A stretch of DNA of 64,000 nt from Fallopia convolvulus (GCA_964016875.1 OZ024724.1:36045786-36109785), one strand, 5' to 3'; shown: positions 34,291-45,916, counted from the stretch's first letter. Notes: a model not told the origin generated them from the letters alone. Made by a program: numbers and translations.

Positions 34291-34757
34291 ATTCACACAG
34301 TTCAATCGATTCACTCAGTTTGGATTCGTCTGGTATTGAGTTCGATTCACACAGTTCAATCGAAATCCACCTAGATTCACACTTGACCAGTTCAATCAAT
34401 TCCGAAAAAATCACACTGATTCAATCCCTCTTACCACTTACAACACAGATTCAATCACACATTCAATCCCTCACACAGATTCAATCACACAGATTCCGGA
34501 AATTGTTCGATCTCGTTCAATGTATTTATGAATCCCTCTTACCACGTTCTGCCATGGTTGGAACGAGAGTCGCAGATTCAAACTCGTTGAACTTTGGATT
34601 CGGCGATGGCGATCTCGTTCGGTGCGATCTCCTTGCGTTTCAATCGAATTCCACGATCTTCGATATGCATTTTTGCGTTTGAACGAACCCTAGACAGAAC
34701 AAATTAGAGAGTTAAAAGACGTAAATGCCCCCGCGTCTAATAAAAGGGGAAATAAAA

Positions 34758-34810
34758 TCAGCCCTTGGATCTCCTTGATCCAAGGGTCCAAATTTCTCCT
34801 TCCGTTTCAT
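34758..34810 (-). repeat. MULE right terminal inverted repeat
   Basis: Inverted partner of 23264-23315. Confidence 0.85.
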
Positions 34811-36803
34811 GATAAGGTGATGTTTTATGGGAATCAAACTCATATTATTAGTACTATCTTAGATTTAAATAAGTTGCATGCTCTTAGTCATAAAATAATA
34901 TTCTAAGACATGATGACATTATTTAATTAAATAATAAAATTTTATTATCATATCATAATTATGGCAAGCATACTATATAAATTTGACTATAAATTCCTAT
35001 TTATGGGAAGTACCAGAAAAGGACACATATTAATATTTTTTCTCTATTAAATATTACATGTCTTTTAAATGAGGTTATAATGAGAGGATATTATAATAGG
35101 TCATATTATAAAAAGATATTGTTTGATAAAAGATAATATTATAATAATGCTAAGAATAAGATATATTAAATAACAATGACATTGTACACTTTTCACAATC
35201 CTAAGAAGGCTTTATAAAAATAATATTCCTAATAATGTTGAAAACTATATCATATGATTTTATAAAGATATTCCTTGCTTATCTATATTAATGAAATACC
35301 AAGTTAAGTTATAAAGGAATATTTTTAAATAAAGTTATTACTTGGTTTTCAAAAATGATAATGAATAATATTAAAATAAGGATTTTTAAGGAATAAAAGG
35401 ATATTACAATATTTAAAATAATAATATGGAATATTATTATTTTATTCACATCAACTAAATTATTAATATAATAATTTAGTAAATTCATCTCTTAAGAAGA
35501 ATAAAAGGGATACTTCAAATTTTGAAGAATTTGAAAATTCTTGATAAAGTTATCCGTATATCTTGTGTCATTAGGTCGAACCTCTGTTCCGATTACGAGA
35601 ACATCGCTTTCCGCTCGATCGCTAATACAATATCTTACAAGCTAAGACAAGTGAAATTTCTCCTAGTAGCATTAATAAACTCGTTTCGTGAAATTTCTCG
35701 ATGTTGGGAACCACTTGTTTGCTAATAATAAAACAAACCTAGGAATATCGATTTCTAGAATTAATGACCCCATTGTTATCGTTTTTCCGTTATTTAAATA
35801 TTCGATAGGTCTATTATGCTAGTCTTGTTTGTTACCTTGATTGTTTACGATCTCTTTTCGAGATTGGGTTGGATGAAATAGTGAGGGGTGCGGGCCTAAC
35901 CCGACACCTCTATATAACCCACTAAAGTCGTATTGCCACCATGCATCAATTACGACTTGTCGATCATGATCCATGTCCGCTCCTACGCCTGGGAGGGACG
36001 TACACACTCTAGCTAAGTGTCGAAACTTTTGTTCCTATCAGTGGTTCGGGCTGGTACATGGCCCTCAACGCTCTTAAAATACCTCAACCTAAGTGAAAGT
36101 TTTCATCACTATACAAGATAAGTGCCCAATGCACAATTAAAAGACACCAAAACCGGACCGATCTCAAATGATCGATCCGGCTCTCGGTTTGCAAGGGCGC
36201 GAGAGGTTTTTAGAAACTTGTATGAATTAATAACGTTCCCAACATACTTCCTACTCTAGAAAGAAGTCTACAATCTCGTAGTTCCTCCCTCAATTTACGA
36301 GCTATCTCCTCTCGAGATATGCGCTTTCTCCGTCCCGTTAAGCCCCACATAAATATCTATGCCTCAAAACATACTCATCAAATACCCTCCTCGAATATTT
36401 GAAATTACCAAATTACCCTCGGAAAGTTCCATTCCCACTTGCTTAGTCTCTTGGACTAATTCTTCTTTTTCGCATGTTTGTCTGGCATCAGAACCTAGGA
36501 ACCCGAGTAAGGCGTAAGTGAAGACGAAGGAAGGGCAAAACTCAAGGAGATGTATTTTTCGTACCTTGTTTTCTATTATGTTGCAAAGAACAAGTTTTAT
36601 GCTTTCAAATTTCTTTTGATTAAGGTATTTTATTGAAGGTTTGTACAGCAAAGTCTCTTTCGAGAGCACCTTTTGTTATTATATAAATTATGTAAATTTC
36701 CACATTTTATGAGTTCAATATCATTCTAAAAGCCTTGGGTGGCTTTGGACGGTAAAGTCCGAGGCCACTAGCGGCCCCAATGTTGTAAAATAGGGGTGTT
36801 ACA

Positions 36804-37165
36804 GATCTCGTCAAGGTAAATATAGGCTATAACAAACATGCATCAATCTTTTTAATTGTCATATATCATAGTCATGAAAAGCAGTCTTTAAAAAAAGTCT
36901 AAACGCAAGTTCTAGAGCTAACAATTCAAAAGTTATGCACTCAAAATATTGAGAACATTTAATCCCTAAAAGGCCAAAATTAATCTCACAAGAGTACAAA
37001 TGTGTCTAGAACTTCAAAACAAATCTAAAACTCAAGTTTATATGCATGCTCAATCCTATAATCAAAGTATGTAATCGAAGATCATGCTCATATCATAAAA
37101 ACTTCAACCCATTAAGTCATGAGTTGAGATTTCATCTAAGCATAGAAAAAATAAGAGGTCATACG
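36804..37165 (-). mobile_element. Fragment B, right piece
   Basis: Collinear with element A 14187-14545: 'gcaagttctagagcta', 'aaaggccaaaa-t', 'tctagaacttca' and 'cctataatcaa-gta' all occur in order. It resumes exactly after the GATCT duplication, which confirms the solo-LTR insertion. It is truncated at about 37165, and unrelated DNA leads to the SMP gene. Confidence 0.8.
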
Positions 37166-37723
37166 CTCGTTGTCTTCCTACGCCTCAATAACTCCGTCTC
37201 TTGCGCGTCTTCAACTACACCAAGCTTCCCATGCCAATCTATATCATTTCGGACGACATCTTGTAAACATGCGAGGAACACCGCAACAACCAAATATTTG
37301 TGTGGATAAACCTCTACCTCTGTTGGAGGATTTTAAATGATTCATTTATATCATTAATTGTTCCTTAGACTCAAACTTCTCTGTTCCTAACAGTCTCCGA
37401 ACTCTAAAAACACAAATGTATATGGCTATATAGTTCCTTTTGACATGTAGCTCTTCGAAAATATTTGAATAAAATATGTTCATTTTTTATTGGTATTTTC
37501 CATTATTAAAACCGGAGAAAACGATTGTTTTACAAGTGTTGCAAACTTGCAATGTGAATTCACAATCGTTTTATACACTAATTTTATTCATTAGTAAGTA
37601 AGAGAAACTAGTTACTACTGCGGCACAGTATAAAACTATTTAAGAAACGATTTTTTAATCTTTTGTGTACATAACTAAGCCTAACAACGCGATCCAGTAT
37701 GAAAATAGTCTTGCTTTATATTG
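37166..37723. other. Upstream region of the SMP gene
   Basis: AT-rich single-copy-looking DNA. No repeat in this window matches it and no gene is seen. Confidence 0.5.
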
Positions 37724-37834
37724 TACACGTGTAATAGCATGGTCCAGATGTTAGTTCCCACTATCTGACCCGTGTGTTAGGAGAAAGAGATGCATGTCCA
37801 AAAACCCTCCACCGTCGCCCATCTATCTATATAC
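37724..37834 (+). promoter_or_regulatory. Putative seed/ABA-type promoter of the SMP gene
   Basis: CACGTG with flanking T (ACACGTGT, 37725-37732) is an ABRE/G-box. ATGCATG (37790-37796) is an RY element, bound by ABI3/FUS3-class factors in seeds. A TATA-like CTATATA lies at 37827-37833, about 85 bp before the ATG. The order and spacing suit a late-seed LEA promoter. The factor names are established knowledge; use at this site is inferred. Confidence 0.6.
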
Positions 37835-37915
37835 GTACAACACTACACATACGTATCGTCGCTGAATCCGGAACCTAACTCAACCGAAGAAACAATTAAC
37901 CACAATCGATCGAGG

Positions 37916-39150
37916 ATGAGACAACAACAGACGAGAAGACAAGAAGGTCATGGTGAGGATCAGCAAGACTCAGCGATCAAATACGGCGACGTTTTCAACG
38001 TCTCCGGGGAGCTGGCCTCCAAGCCGATTGCTCCTCAAGACGCGGCCATGATGCAGGCGGCCGAGACCCGGGTGTACGGCCAGACTCCCAAGGGGCGCCC
38101 CGCTGCCGCCATGCAGCAAGCCGCCGCGTGCAATGAGAGGGCCGGCGTGGTGGGCCACATCGACGTATCCGATCCTGCGGCTGACCAGGGCGTCACTGTC
38201 ATGGAGACCGACGTCCCCGGGGCTCGTTTCTTCACTGAGTCCGTCGGAGGACAAGTACAACTTACTACTTTTACTACTACTTTCTCTATTTTGATTTCCT
38301 TATTAAAAGATTTTTTAAGCGAGCACTTGTATTTTGTATTTGTGATTTTAGATTTTAGTTTTAAATGTGGTTTTTTTTTAGAAAATTTGTTTTAAATGTT
38401 TACAACCCATATATTAGTTTTTTTTTTTTGTTTTTGAGAGTGACACTTCTCATTCTACCAATTTTTTTAAAAAAAAACAATAATTATGACACTAAAATTA
38501 GTGAAAGTAAAAGAGGTTGTGTGATAATTATTGAACCTAAGAACTGCAATATATTAATTGTTGATTTGAATGGTTGGCCAAGCTAGGTTGTAGGCCAGTA
38601 CGTGGAAAGTCATCCGGCTCGGGTGGGAGAGTCTGGTGGCGCCACCCAGGAAGAGGAAGCGTCGGAGATCACCATAGGGGAGGCTCTCGAAGCTTGTGCG
38701 TATGCAGCCCGAGACAAGCCAGTGAGCCAGAGCGATGCCGCTGCCATTCAAGCTGCCGAGGTCAGAGCAAGCGGCTCCAACGTCATAACTCCAGGCGGAT
38801 TAGCTGCCTCCGCTCAGTCCGCAGCTTCACATAACGCCCAAGTCACACTTGAAGACGACAAGATCAAGCTCGGAGACGTTCTGAGGGTATGTGATACATA
38901 TATATATGTACGTGTTTTTACTCGATCGAGTCTTGACTGATCGATAGAGATTTTTGAGTGATCGATCATGTGTTTGTGCTTGCAGAAAGCGACGACCAAA
39001 CTGCCCGCAGATAGAGTGGCGACTCGGCAGGACGCGGAGGGGGTGGTGAGTGCCGAGTTGAGGAATAACCCGGATGTCGGAACCCACCCTGGAGGGGTGG
39101 CGGCGTCCGTCACAGCTGCAGCCAGGATCAATGAACGTGGAAACCAGTGA
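37916..39150 (+). CDS. Seed maturation protein (SMP/LEA D-34 type)
   Basis: Three exons (37916-38254, 38587-38886, 38986-39150) with GT-AG introns and in-phase joins give 267 residues, the normal size for SMP-family late embryogenesis abundant proteins. Three SMP repeats are visible: 'IKYGDVFNVSGELASKPI...AAMMQAAE', 'ITIGEALEACAYAARDKPV...AAAIQAAE', and 'IKLGDVLRKATTKLPADRV...GVVSAE'. 'GGVAASVTAAARIN' lies near the end. Such proteins are hydrophilic, accumulate in maturing seeds and are thought to protect cells during drying. I start at MRQQQT (37916): an upstream in-frame ATG at 37790 lies within the RY element and before the TATA box. No stop or frameshift is seen, so the gene looks functional. 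It resembles the RAB28/ECP31 group, though the exact orthologue is not assigned. Confidence 0.93.
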
Positions 39151-39600
39151 ATAAATTTGGAGAGTATAAATACATGTCTTCTTGTTCTAGCGTACGTGCG
39201 TGTTTTTATTTTTAGTGGCGTACAAGTGTTGTACTTTGGCCGGGCTTGTTTTTTTTTTTGATAACTGGCCGGGCTTGTTAGTTTGCGTGCAAAAGGTTGG
39301 AATAACACAATTTCTTAACTGGAAATAACAAATTAGAGAGGGTGTTTCATGCTAACTTTTGTCCCGCATTCAATAGAGGAGAATCCGGTACCACCTCCTG
39401 CTTATAACAACTTGAGAATGGAGTTTGTTATCCTTAATTAAGAAACTACTAAGGAGATGTCTATAAATGTGCATTATAGCTGACTATTTGAAGCCACTCC
39501 TACACATTTTATTTTCTTAAAGAAGTGCTAAAAGAATCATGAAAACCGGCAACTAAATGAAACCGAATTTGACTAAATCAAAACAAGTTTAAAATATTTA
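39151..39600. other. SMP 3' flank
   Basis: It starts with the 3' untranslated region, with 'gaataaattt' just after the stop. AT-rich DNA with no gene follows. Confidence 0.5.
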
Positions 39601-40010
39601 TATTCACCCCTTTAAACTTATTTCCTTGGATGATCATTACACCAACCTTGTCTCTCTAGCTCAACGAATCTCTTTCTCCCAAGAGGTTTTGTTAGTATGT
39701 CACTTGAATAACACCATTCTCAACACTCACAAATAAATGAAATCTGCTTTGTTAACTTGAATAATACCATTCTCAACACTCAAAAATAAATGAAATCTGG
39801 TGTCGATGTATTTACTCCTTTTATGATGAACTAGATTTTTTTTTCCTAGAGTAATTGTAGACTTGTTGTCAACTATAAAAGTTAGCTTTACCTGATTATC
39901 TCCGCTTAGACTTTCTATCAATCTTGTGAGTCAAATTACTTGACAAGCTCCTCCTGTTGATGCAATGTACTCAGCTTCAAAAGATGAAAGTGTCATATAT
40001 AATTCTCTAC
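39600..40010 (-). pseudogene. Ty1/copia RNase H fragment
   Basis: In order on the minus strand: 'EAEYIAS' type end of the RT/RNase H linker (near 39980), 'DNKSTITLGKK', 'HHKRSKYIDTRFHLF' and 'GIIQV', followed by a degraded C-terminus ('GRKRFVEL'). A 53-bp segment (39704-39756) is tandemly repeated at 39757-39799, with three differences. It shifts the frame because 53 is not a multiple of three. It is only a scrap, with no LTR attached. Confidence 0.75.
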
Positions 40011-40359
40011 TTCTGTGACACTCATGTCATAGGACTTTCTCCAAGGAGAAACATGATCCTTGTACGTAGCAGAATTTGAGACAAACGAAAACCACGAACC
40101 AAACCATGAACGTCAACCGGAATTTGAGACAAACAAAAACCTTCCACAATATTTATGGAATAGAAGTAAGTTGTGTCCAACACGTAGCGGGATTAAAGTG
40201 CGGTGGATGTGTGGCCTTGTTACGAGTGACAAAAATCGATTTGACTGTGCATAAGGGATTAGTGTGTATGATATGGTAGATCCATAGGGGAAAATATCTC
40301 CATTTGGGCAGCCCGCTTGGAGAAACCCAAAACGACTAAACTCTTGTTGTGCAGTCGAC
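40011..40359. other. Unassigned flank of element C
   Basis: 'aatttgagacaaac' occurs twice (40073, 40120). No gene is seen. It ends in the TCGAC target site. Confidence 0.5.
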
Positions 40360-41860
40360 TGATAGCTTGCATTTAGGTAGTATTTAGGATACATATTTAT
40401 GTTTATATTGCATGGTTTTAGCTTAGTTTAGCTTAGTTTTTAGGTTTTTAGGTTTTCTAAGAAATATGGGTTTTGCGCTTGTTTTGTTCGGTTTTGCAGA
40501 AATTTAGGTAAACAAGCATGGACGGGATGGATCTTAGATGATTGTGGAGGATCAAGATGAAGCTTATAGTGATACAAGTGAAGATTAGAAGAGTAAGGCC
40601 CAAGAGCTTCTGTGAAAAGAACGCTTACACCCGGGTCATGCATTGGAGTCTTGTTTTGACACCTCTATCTTGAAATCTTGGTTTGGGAGATACAGTGGTT
40701 GGATGAAGCTGAATTTGGGGGGTCAAAATAGCTTCTGAAGTGTCACCTAAATGCTGAACCGAGGGTAAAAGTGCGGGTTGCATGCTAAATGCGCGACCAC
40801 ACTTTTTGGACCTAACCCGAGCAATTTTGACTGAGAGAAATTGCACGGCCGCGCAATTTGAGGTGTAATCTGCGCAATCCAAACTTTCATGCGGACATGG
40901 ACCGACGACTTTTGGGCTTGGTTATATCTTGTCCGAAATTATATTTAATTGGAGGGTTTGAGAATTGTTTTGGGAGACATATTTAAGCTTTTGTTGGTTT
41001 ATTTCTATCATAACTTTTATCAGACTTTTGGAGGCTAGTTTTTTCTCTCAAGAGAGCAACTTTGAAACTCTTGTAAGTTTGCTTTCAATTTAATTATGCA
41101 TTGCTAAATTCATTGTGTTTGACTAGTTATTGAAATCATAGATTGCATAATGTTGTGAGATTTGATTGATTCTCAACCACTTGTATTGGCTTTAATTTAT
41201 TCCCTGTGCTTAATCGAATCAGAGTTATTCTAGGATTTTATTAAATTATCTACCTAATAATATTTTTGGGATAATTTACAACTAATCTCATCAAGTCCCG
41301 TTCGGGGTTGATTAGATAAAGTAGCAACTATAATTGTTTCAACCCATTCGGGCTATTCAGTTGTAGAGGGGAATAAACCCTAGATAACTTGATTAGCTGT
41401 TTGCGTCGAGTATTTGATTCTATCAATACTTTGAACTTAAAGCTGTCGTTTAATTGAATCTAGACGTTGTTCTAGGTTGTTAGGTGATTAGGGTTGTTCA
41501 GCTTGTTAGCTCTTTCAACTTAATATAACGTTTTGGATAATAATACATGATAGATTATTCAAGGGAATTGAGAATCAAGAGAATCAATGATCAATAAGCA
41601 TATCTATGATGGATTTAACTAGTTGAACACGCTTTTCTCATATTTGTTTAACATAATCATATTTGCATTCATAGTTAGTTCTTAGTTTGCATATTAGATT
41701 AGATTTTCAATCATAAAACCCCTCTATTTGGTTACTTGGTACCTAAGTAATAACATAAATACACGAGTCTTTGTGGGATCGAGCCTTACTTGTCACTCTA
41801 CTGAGTTTGGTAAAGATAAGGTTTCTTTGATAGGTAGAACGACTGAAAAATACCTCATCA
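40360..41860 (+). repeat. Element C 5' LTR
   Basis: 1501 bp. A TATA-like 'acatatttaagc' lies at about 40978. Compared with the 3' LTR it lacks an internal block around 'ggaaagctaactcgaagagctac'. Confidence 0.9.
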
Positions 41861-41864
41861 AATT

Positions 41865-41882
41865 TGGCGCCGTTGTCGGGGA
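41865..41882 (+). promoter_or_regulatory. Element C primer-binding site (tRNA-Asp, one mismatch)
   Basis: TGGCGCCGTTGTCGGGGA, four bases (AATT) inside the LTR. It is identical to the site of element A except for one C-to-T change. Confidence 0.88.
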
Positions 41883-41968
41883 CTCGTCGCTATTTGTGTT
41901 TTTGCTTTTGTGCTATTCTTGGTGTTGTGAACCTATCTTACGGTTCATAACACCTGTGCTACTAATAT

Positions 41969-42413
41969 ATGGCTTTGTTCGATTGTAGACAATTGCAAGA
42001 TGAATACTTCCATGACTATTTTTCAAGATTTCAAGAGCATGTGTTTGAATTTGGTGCTTGGGGATTACAGTATAGTGATGGAGAGGTAAACATGGGAGTT
42101 ATCCATGGTATGAATTTTGAGGCAAGAGGGTTGGCCGACTACATGAGCAATGAGAGGCTTTTATTTATGAGATCTGAGGAATGCTGGGATTTCTTTGTTT
42201 TATGAGCCATCAAAGCTTTCTAGTTGAGTCATCTTCTCAACCACCCTAGCCGGTTGATAAGTTTCTTGAGAATATAATGAGGGATATCACAAAAAGGGCG
42301 GATGCTATAATCATGGAGCATTGTGAGTCATGTTCTTCAGGTTTTCATTCCATAATCTCATGTCCTTTTGAGTTGTGTGAAAGGAGTGGTGGAATCACAT
42401 TGGTGTCAAACGA
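41969..42413 (+). pseudogene. Element C reading frame, N-terminal part
   Basis: MALFDCRQLQDEYFHDYFSRF...ADYMSNERL...EECWDFF parallels the start of the element A protein, residue for residue over much of about 78 positions. It meets a stop at 42203-42205 where A continues. Downstream codons ('SHQSFLVESSSQPP' in another frame) are decayed. The solo LTR at 42414 cuts it off. Confidence 0.7.
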
Positions 42414-45175
42414 TGTAATAACTGCTATTTTTTAGGATATTTTTTAATTTTTCTCGGATATCCTTTTAACCTTTTTGGTCCGTTTTAACGCTTAATCCAA
42501 TATTTTTGTTTGAGATTAAATCCTAGAAAATTGTTGGTGATATTCTAAAATCACAAAGAAATGATTTTATGGATCGGTGTGAATTCTAGGATTTTTCGGT
42601 GGAAAAAGAATATTTATTGGATAAGCCGTCATTTTAAATATGTACCGGAAAGGATTAAAATACGAAACGGAAGCCTTAAAAATTAAAGGTAGCACGATAA
42701 AATCATGGAAAATTGATTTTATTGGTCTACATAATTTACGGGACGTTTTATATTTAGTAAGTTTTTCCACCCGAGGTACATAATTTTACCGCTTTAACGC
42801 GAGTTCCGTATTGAGACAGGTTTTATTTTTAAACCGCCTTCTCTGCCTTGCTTAATAGGAAAGGAATTTGAGGATAGAATTCTAACACGACATATCTCTC
42901 TACCCGGTCAAAGTTATCAACTCATTTACAAAAGAAAGGAAGGCAGAGAGTAAGGACGAGAACGACGACGCACCAGGGAGAAAGAATTCAACTCCACCGC
43001 CGGCAACCTTCTCCGCCCCTTCCACCTCCATCTCCTCCACCACGTCTTCTTCTTCTTCCATCCTTTTGGTCTCGTTGTGCTACTGGAACCATGACAGAAA
43101 TCAGGTCGGGACGACGAACGGGGAGATGGGATTGGATTCGTCTCCGTCGGCCTCTTCTTGGCCTCGTGTGCGACGCCGTCAGCGACCGTCAGCCTCTCCG
43201 ACCACCACCCACAGCAAGGAGCTGCCTCTGGGCAATACTCGACCACCCTCGGGCTTGGGGATCGAGCTACTATCGATCCAAACGAGCCATGGGCTCGAGT
43301 GAAGGTATATACGATCGAAATTAATTAGCGGGTTGATTGCGGAGCCACCGTAAGGGCCTTTCGATTCCGCTTTGCTAATTAAATTTATGGTTTTTATAAT
43401 CTTGACGTTGATACGGTCTCACAGGTTCAAACCGCTCGAGAAACGGACGTCAGGATCTTCAGTTATAGCGAATACAAGTTTTGGATACCGACTTCGGATA
43501 ATTACTCGGGATTCGTTGTTAATCCGTTTGATCCGAGATTTGGTCACCTTTAATAACTGTTGCTAATGAACAATTTTTATTTAGAAAATTGTTTCAAAAG
43601 TGAAGCGGATAATTAGTTATAATTCCGCCAAGATGGCTCCTTAAAGCATGATAACTAAGGATTTATTATATATCGATATTCAGAAATTAAATCATTTATC
43701 GATTAGGAAATTGTAGGAGTTGAGAATACAACTAAGAAGTGTTTCTGTGAGCTCGTTGCTGAGAAATCCTTTTGTTATATTTGTCAGAAGGATGATAAAG
43801 ATTTCTGTTGGAATCGCTGAGAACGTTGAGCACGCCTTATAAGGCAAGTGGACGGTTCTCTCTTGCATTATGGTTATTAAATGAGGAATTGAATCCCATT
43901 TAATATTTGTGTTGGGAACAACTTGTGTGCTTAATAAAATATGATAGGTTGTTATATTTGTTAGAAATAATGACCATATTGTTTATTCAATTTCGCGTTA
44001 GAACTGGATTTAGGTCCGTTATGTGTGACCTTGTATGTTGTCTCAGCAGACATTATTGTGAAGTAAGTTAGTTTTTCAGGGGTAAGAGCCGAGTCTCCGA
44101 TGACCTCTTTATAACACAGTCTATGTTGGGAGGTTTAGCACATTACTATCATATCCCAACATTCGGGTCATGACTCATACCTCACTCAACGCTGGAGGAG
44201 GTGTTTATGCACTCCATATTGGTACTAGGTGTTCGTCAATGATCATGGATTTCATCCCTCTCATCTTGACGTCTCCATCGACATGTGGATCCTCGGCGGT
44301 TTCAGTCGATTAAAAGTTACCACATGTTTGTAAAAAGTTAAGTAATATAAGATAAGTGTGTTAGGCACATTAATGTACCCGGAAGGTTATTCTATTCGAT
44401 AACCATTCTTGTTTCCGGTTATGAATGATTCTTAATCAAACTTTGATTAAGTCAATCTGATTAGTCGATGGAGGCTTTTCAAAACGTTATGTGATTAATA
44501 TGAGTTCCCAACAATTGTTTATGCTTCTTAAAAGAAACCACAAGAGGTGGTGTTCTCTCTCTTGATTATGCAAGTCTCCTTCTTATTCTCTATAAGACTG
44601 CTAACTGTTGGATCATAATCCGAGTCTAATCGGATTTGGATGCCAATATGTTTAGTTACAACCACAAGAACCAAGTTAGATTCTCCACTTGCTAGTCTAT
44701 CATTAGACTAACCCGTCCATCTTCTTTTCTTTTATATGGTCAACTGGTGTCCACCGTTGTATACGATACGTCAGGTTCTTCTTGGAAGTTGATTCAAGAG
44801 GCAGATCCAAAGGTTTGAAGCTCCAGAAGTTGAAGAAAGGTTTCCAATGGATAAACTTGAGTGAAGAACATGGTTGAACTACTTCAAAGCGAAGCTGAGT
44901 TTCAGAAATAAGAACTTAAGGAAGACTTGATGAAGAATTGTTTTAAATAGAAGGTTGTTCTATTTATTTACTAATTCTTTTTAAGTTAAGGCTTGTATAA
45001 GACCTTTTATTCTCTTTTCCGTTGTAACGTTTTACTTAATTTTGTTAGGTTTTAAATGGTTTCATTTGCCTTGTTTTTAGTTTGTTCAGTCAGTTTAAAG
45101 CCTTGGGTAGCTTCGGTTTAGTCTTAATCGGGGTTACTGGCGGTAATACCTCCAAGGTAGGAAGGGGGTGTTACA
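42414..45175 (+). mobile_element. Solo LTR nested in element C
   Basis: It starts TGTAATAACTGC and ends GGGGGTGTTACA. Perfect 5-bp duplications AACGA lie at 42409-42413 and 45176-45180. There are 2762 bp and no coding domains. Removing it rejoins element C interior sequence. It is related at its ends to the solo LTR 21630-36803. Reading frames inside it have no recognisable domain. Confidence 0.88.
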
Positions 45176-45180
45176 AACGA

Positions 45181-45916
45181 TCATGAGTCAGACACTTAGA
45201 TTCAAGTTGAGGAGCAATTTACTACACTTGATGTGAGTTATGAAGATGAATTTGATGCCCAACATGAATTCACACCTATAAGGCAAGTTGGGTAGATCAT
45301 CACAGAGCCAAGAGAAGTTTGTGCAGGCATAGAGATTCTTACAGAGCCTAGGGAGCCTGAATCATCTTCACCCATGTGGAGTAAATTGATTGAGGGTTTT
45401 GTGGTTTTGGAAGAAGACTCTTTTGTCGACCATGATGACTTCTTTGTTGATGAAGTAGACAACCATGAGGGAGAAAATCAACATGATCCATCTATTAAGT
45501 CTCCCGCTTTCATGGGGTACCCTATGTTAGGCCTTGACACTCCTTGCTTCAGTTTCCCCACCTTCTCACTTCAGGAGCTTATGGAGTTCTAAGAAGAGGA
45601 GCCAAGTCTACAACACAAGGTGGAAGATGGAGAATATATGGAGTTCATCTTGGATATAAGTGGTATTGCTAACAAGTGCTTTGTTTCATACTGTAAGTAT
45701 TTTCTAAAGCCACCACTTATGCTAAATTTATTTGAGCAAATGCCATTTCATGCTAATTGGCCACACATGTTTGATAAATTAAAACGGTCTTTGCAAGCTA
45801 TATTATGCATCTTTAATTTATCATTGTGATACTTATGCTTTTCTGAGATGTGTGCACAAGGCTTTGACAAGTTATTAAGGGCATTGACAATGTCTAATCT
45901 TATCAAATCATGCTAA
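45181..45916 (+). pseudogene. Element C reading frame, C-terminal part
   Basis: Acidic frames (45374-45592) are followed by 'YMEFILDISG', 'SYCKYFLKPPLMLNLFEQM', 'FDKLKRSLQAILCIFNLSL' and 'MCAQGFDKLLRALTMSNL', which parallel the C-terminal half of the element A protein. Stops at 45590 and 45827 and a shifted frame mark it as broken. Confidence 0.7.

Larger units (their letters stand above)
30854..34555 (-). pseudogene. FAR1/MULE transposase with frame breaks
   Basis: Likely exons: 34555-34543, 33773-32950, 32549-31162, 31000-30935, 30858-30854. A FAR1 zinc finger lies at 33640-33330 (Cys in 'MTCSKEG' and 'AGCVARI', His pair in 'ERHTHMP'). The MULE DDE domain has D in 'SFDATY' and D in 'VTDQDMAM', with a candidate E in 'SISEVQNNFF'. 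A SWIM finger 'CSCREFERVGIPCRHMF' and a C-terminal knuckle (KCGRCKK..HNRSTC) complete the order. An 8-T run at 33096-33103 is one base short (or two long) for the frame: upstream reads 'KFNKKKNF', downstream 'FFEYDVDSQDRL'. A 5-C run at 33677-33681 also separates the N-terminus from the finger, unless an AAG acceptor there is used. The 1388-bp third exon is fully open. It is either freshly broken or affected by homopolymer sequencing errors. Confidence 0.8.
23264..34810. mobile_element. 11.5-kb MULE carrying two convergent genes
   Basis: Terminal inverted repeats of 52-53 bp (23264-23315, 34758-34810) are identical over the first 17 bases, ATGAAACGGAAGGAGAA. Two genes run inward from them: an Ulp1-like gene (+, starting 355 bp inside) and a FAR1/MULE transposase (-, starting 255 bp inside). 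Their stops are about 1 kb apart. The pairing of a MULE transposase with an Ulp1-domain gene is known from Kaonashi-type plant MULEs. No clear 9-bp target duplication is visible (left flank actcctaac, right flank gataaggtg). Confidence 0.8.
21630..36803 (+). mobile_element. Solo LTR of a Ty3-type element, split by a MULE
   Basis: It starts TGTAATATCCGC and ends GGGGTGTTACA, with a perfect 5-bp duplication GATCT at 21625-21629 and 36804-36808. Removing the MULE (23264-34810) leaves about 3.6 kb with no coding sequence, that is, one large LTR. Its ends resemble the solo LTR at 42414-45175 (start TGTAATAAC, shared 'aaagccttgggt', end GTGTTACA). Quasi-repeats occur on both sides of the MULE: 'gttgcatgctctta' with 'ataaaataatattcta' at about 23035 and 34870. 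The large AT-rich arms (21630-23263, 34811-36803) hold no genes. Confidence 0.8.

Noticed and set aside
36364..36669. 101-residue minus-strand frame
   Set aside because: It is within the right arm of the solo LTR, with no recognisable motif.
37790..37915. Longer start for the SMP protein at 37790
   Set aside because: It would begin inside the RY element and ahead of the TATA-like box. The added 42 residues do not resemble SMP N-termini, whereas MRQQQT at 37916 does.
42926..43324. Overlapping frames of about 100 residues on both strands
   Set aside because: They lie in the GC-richer part of a solo LTR bounded by perfect target duplications; the composition is low complexity.
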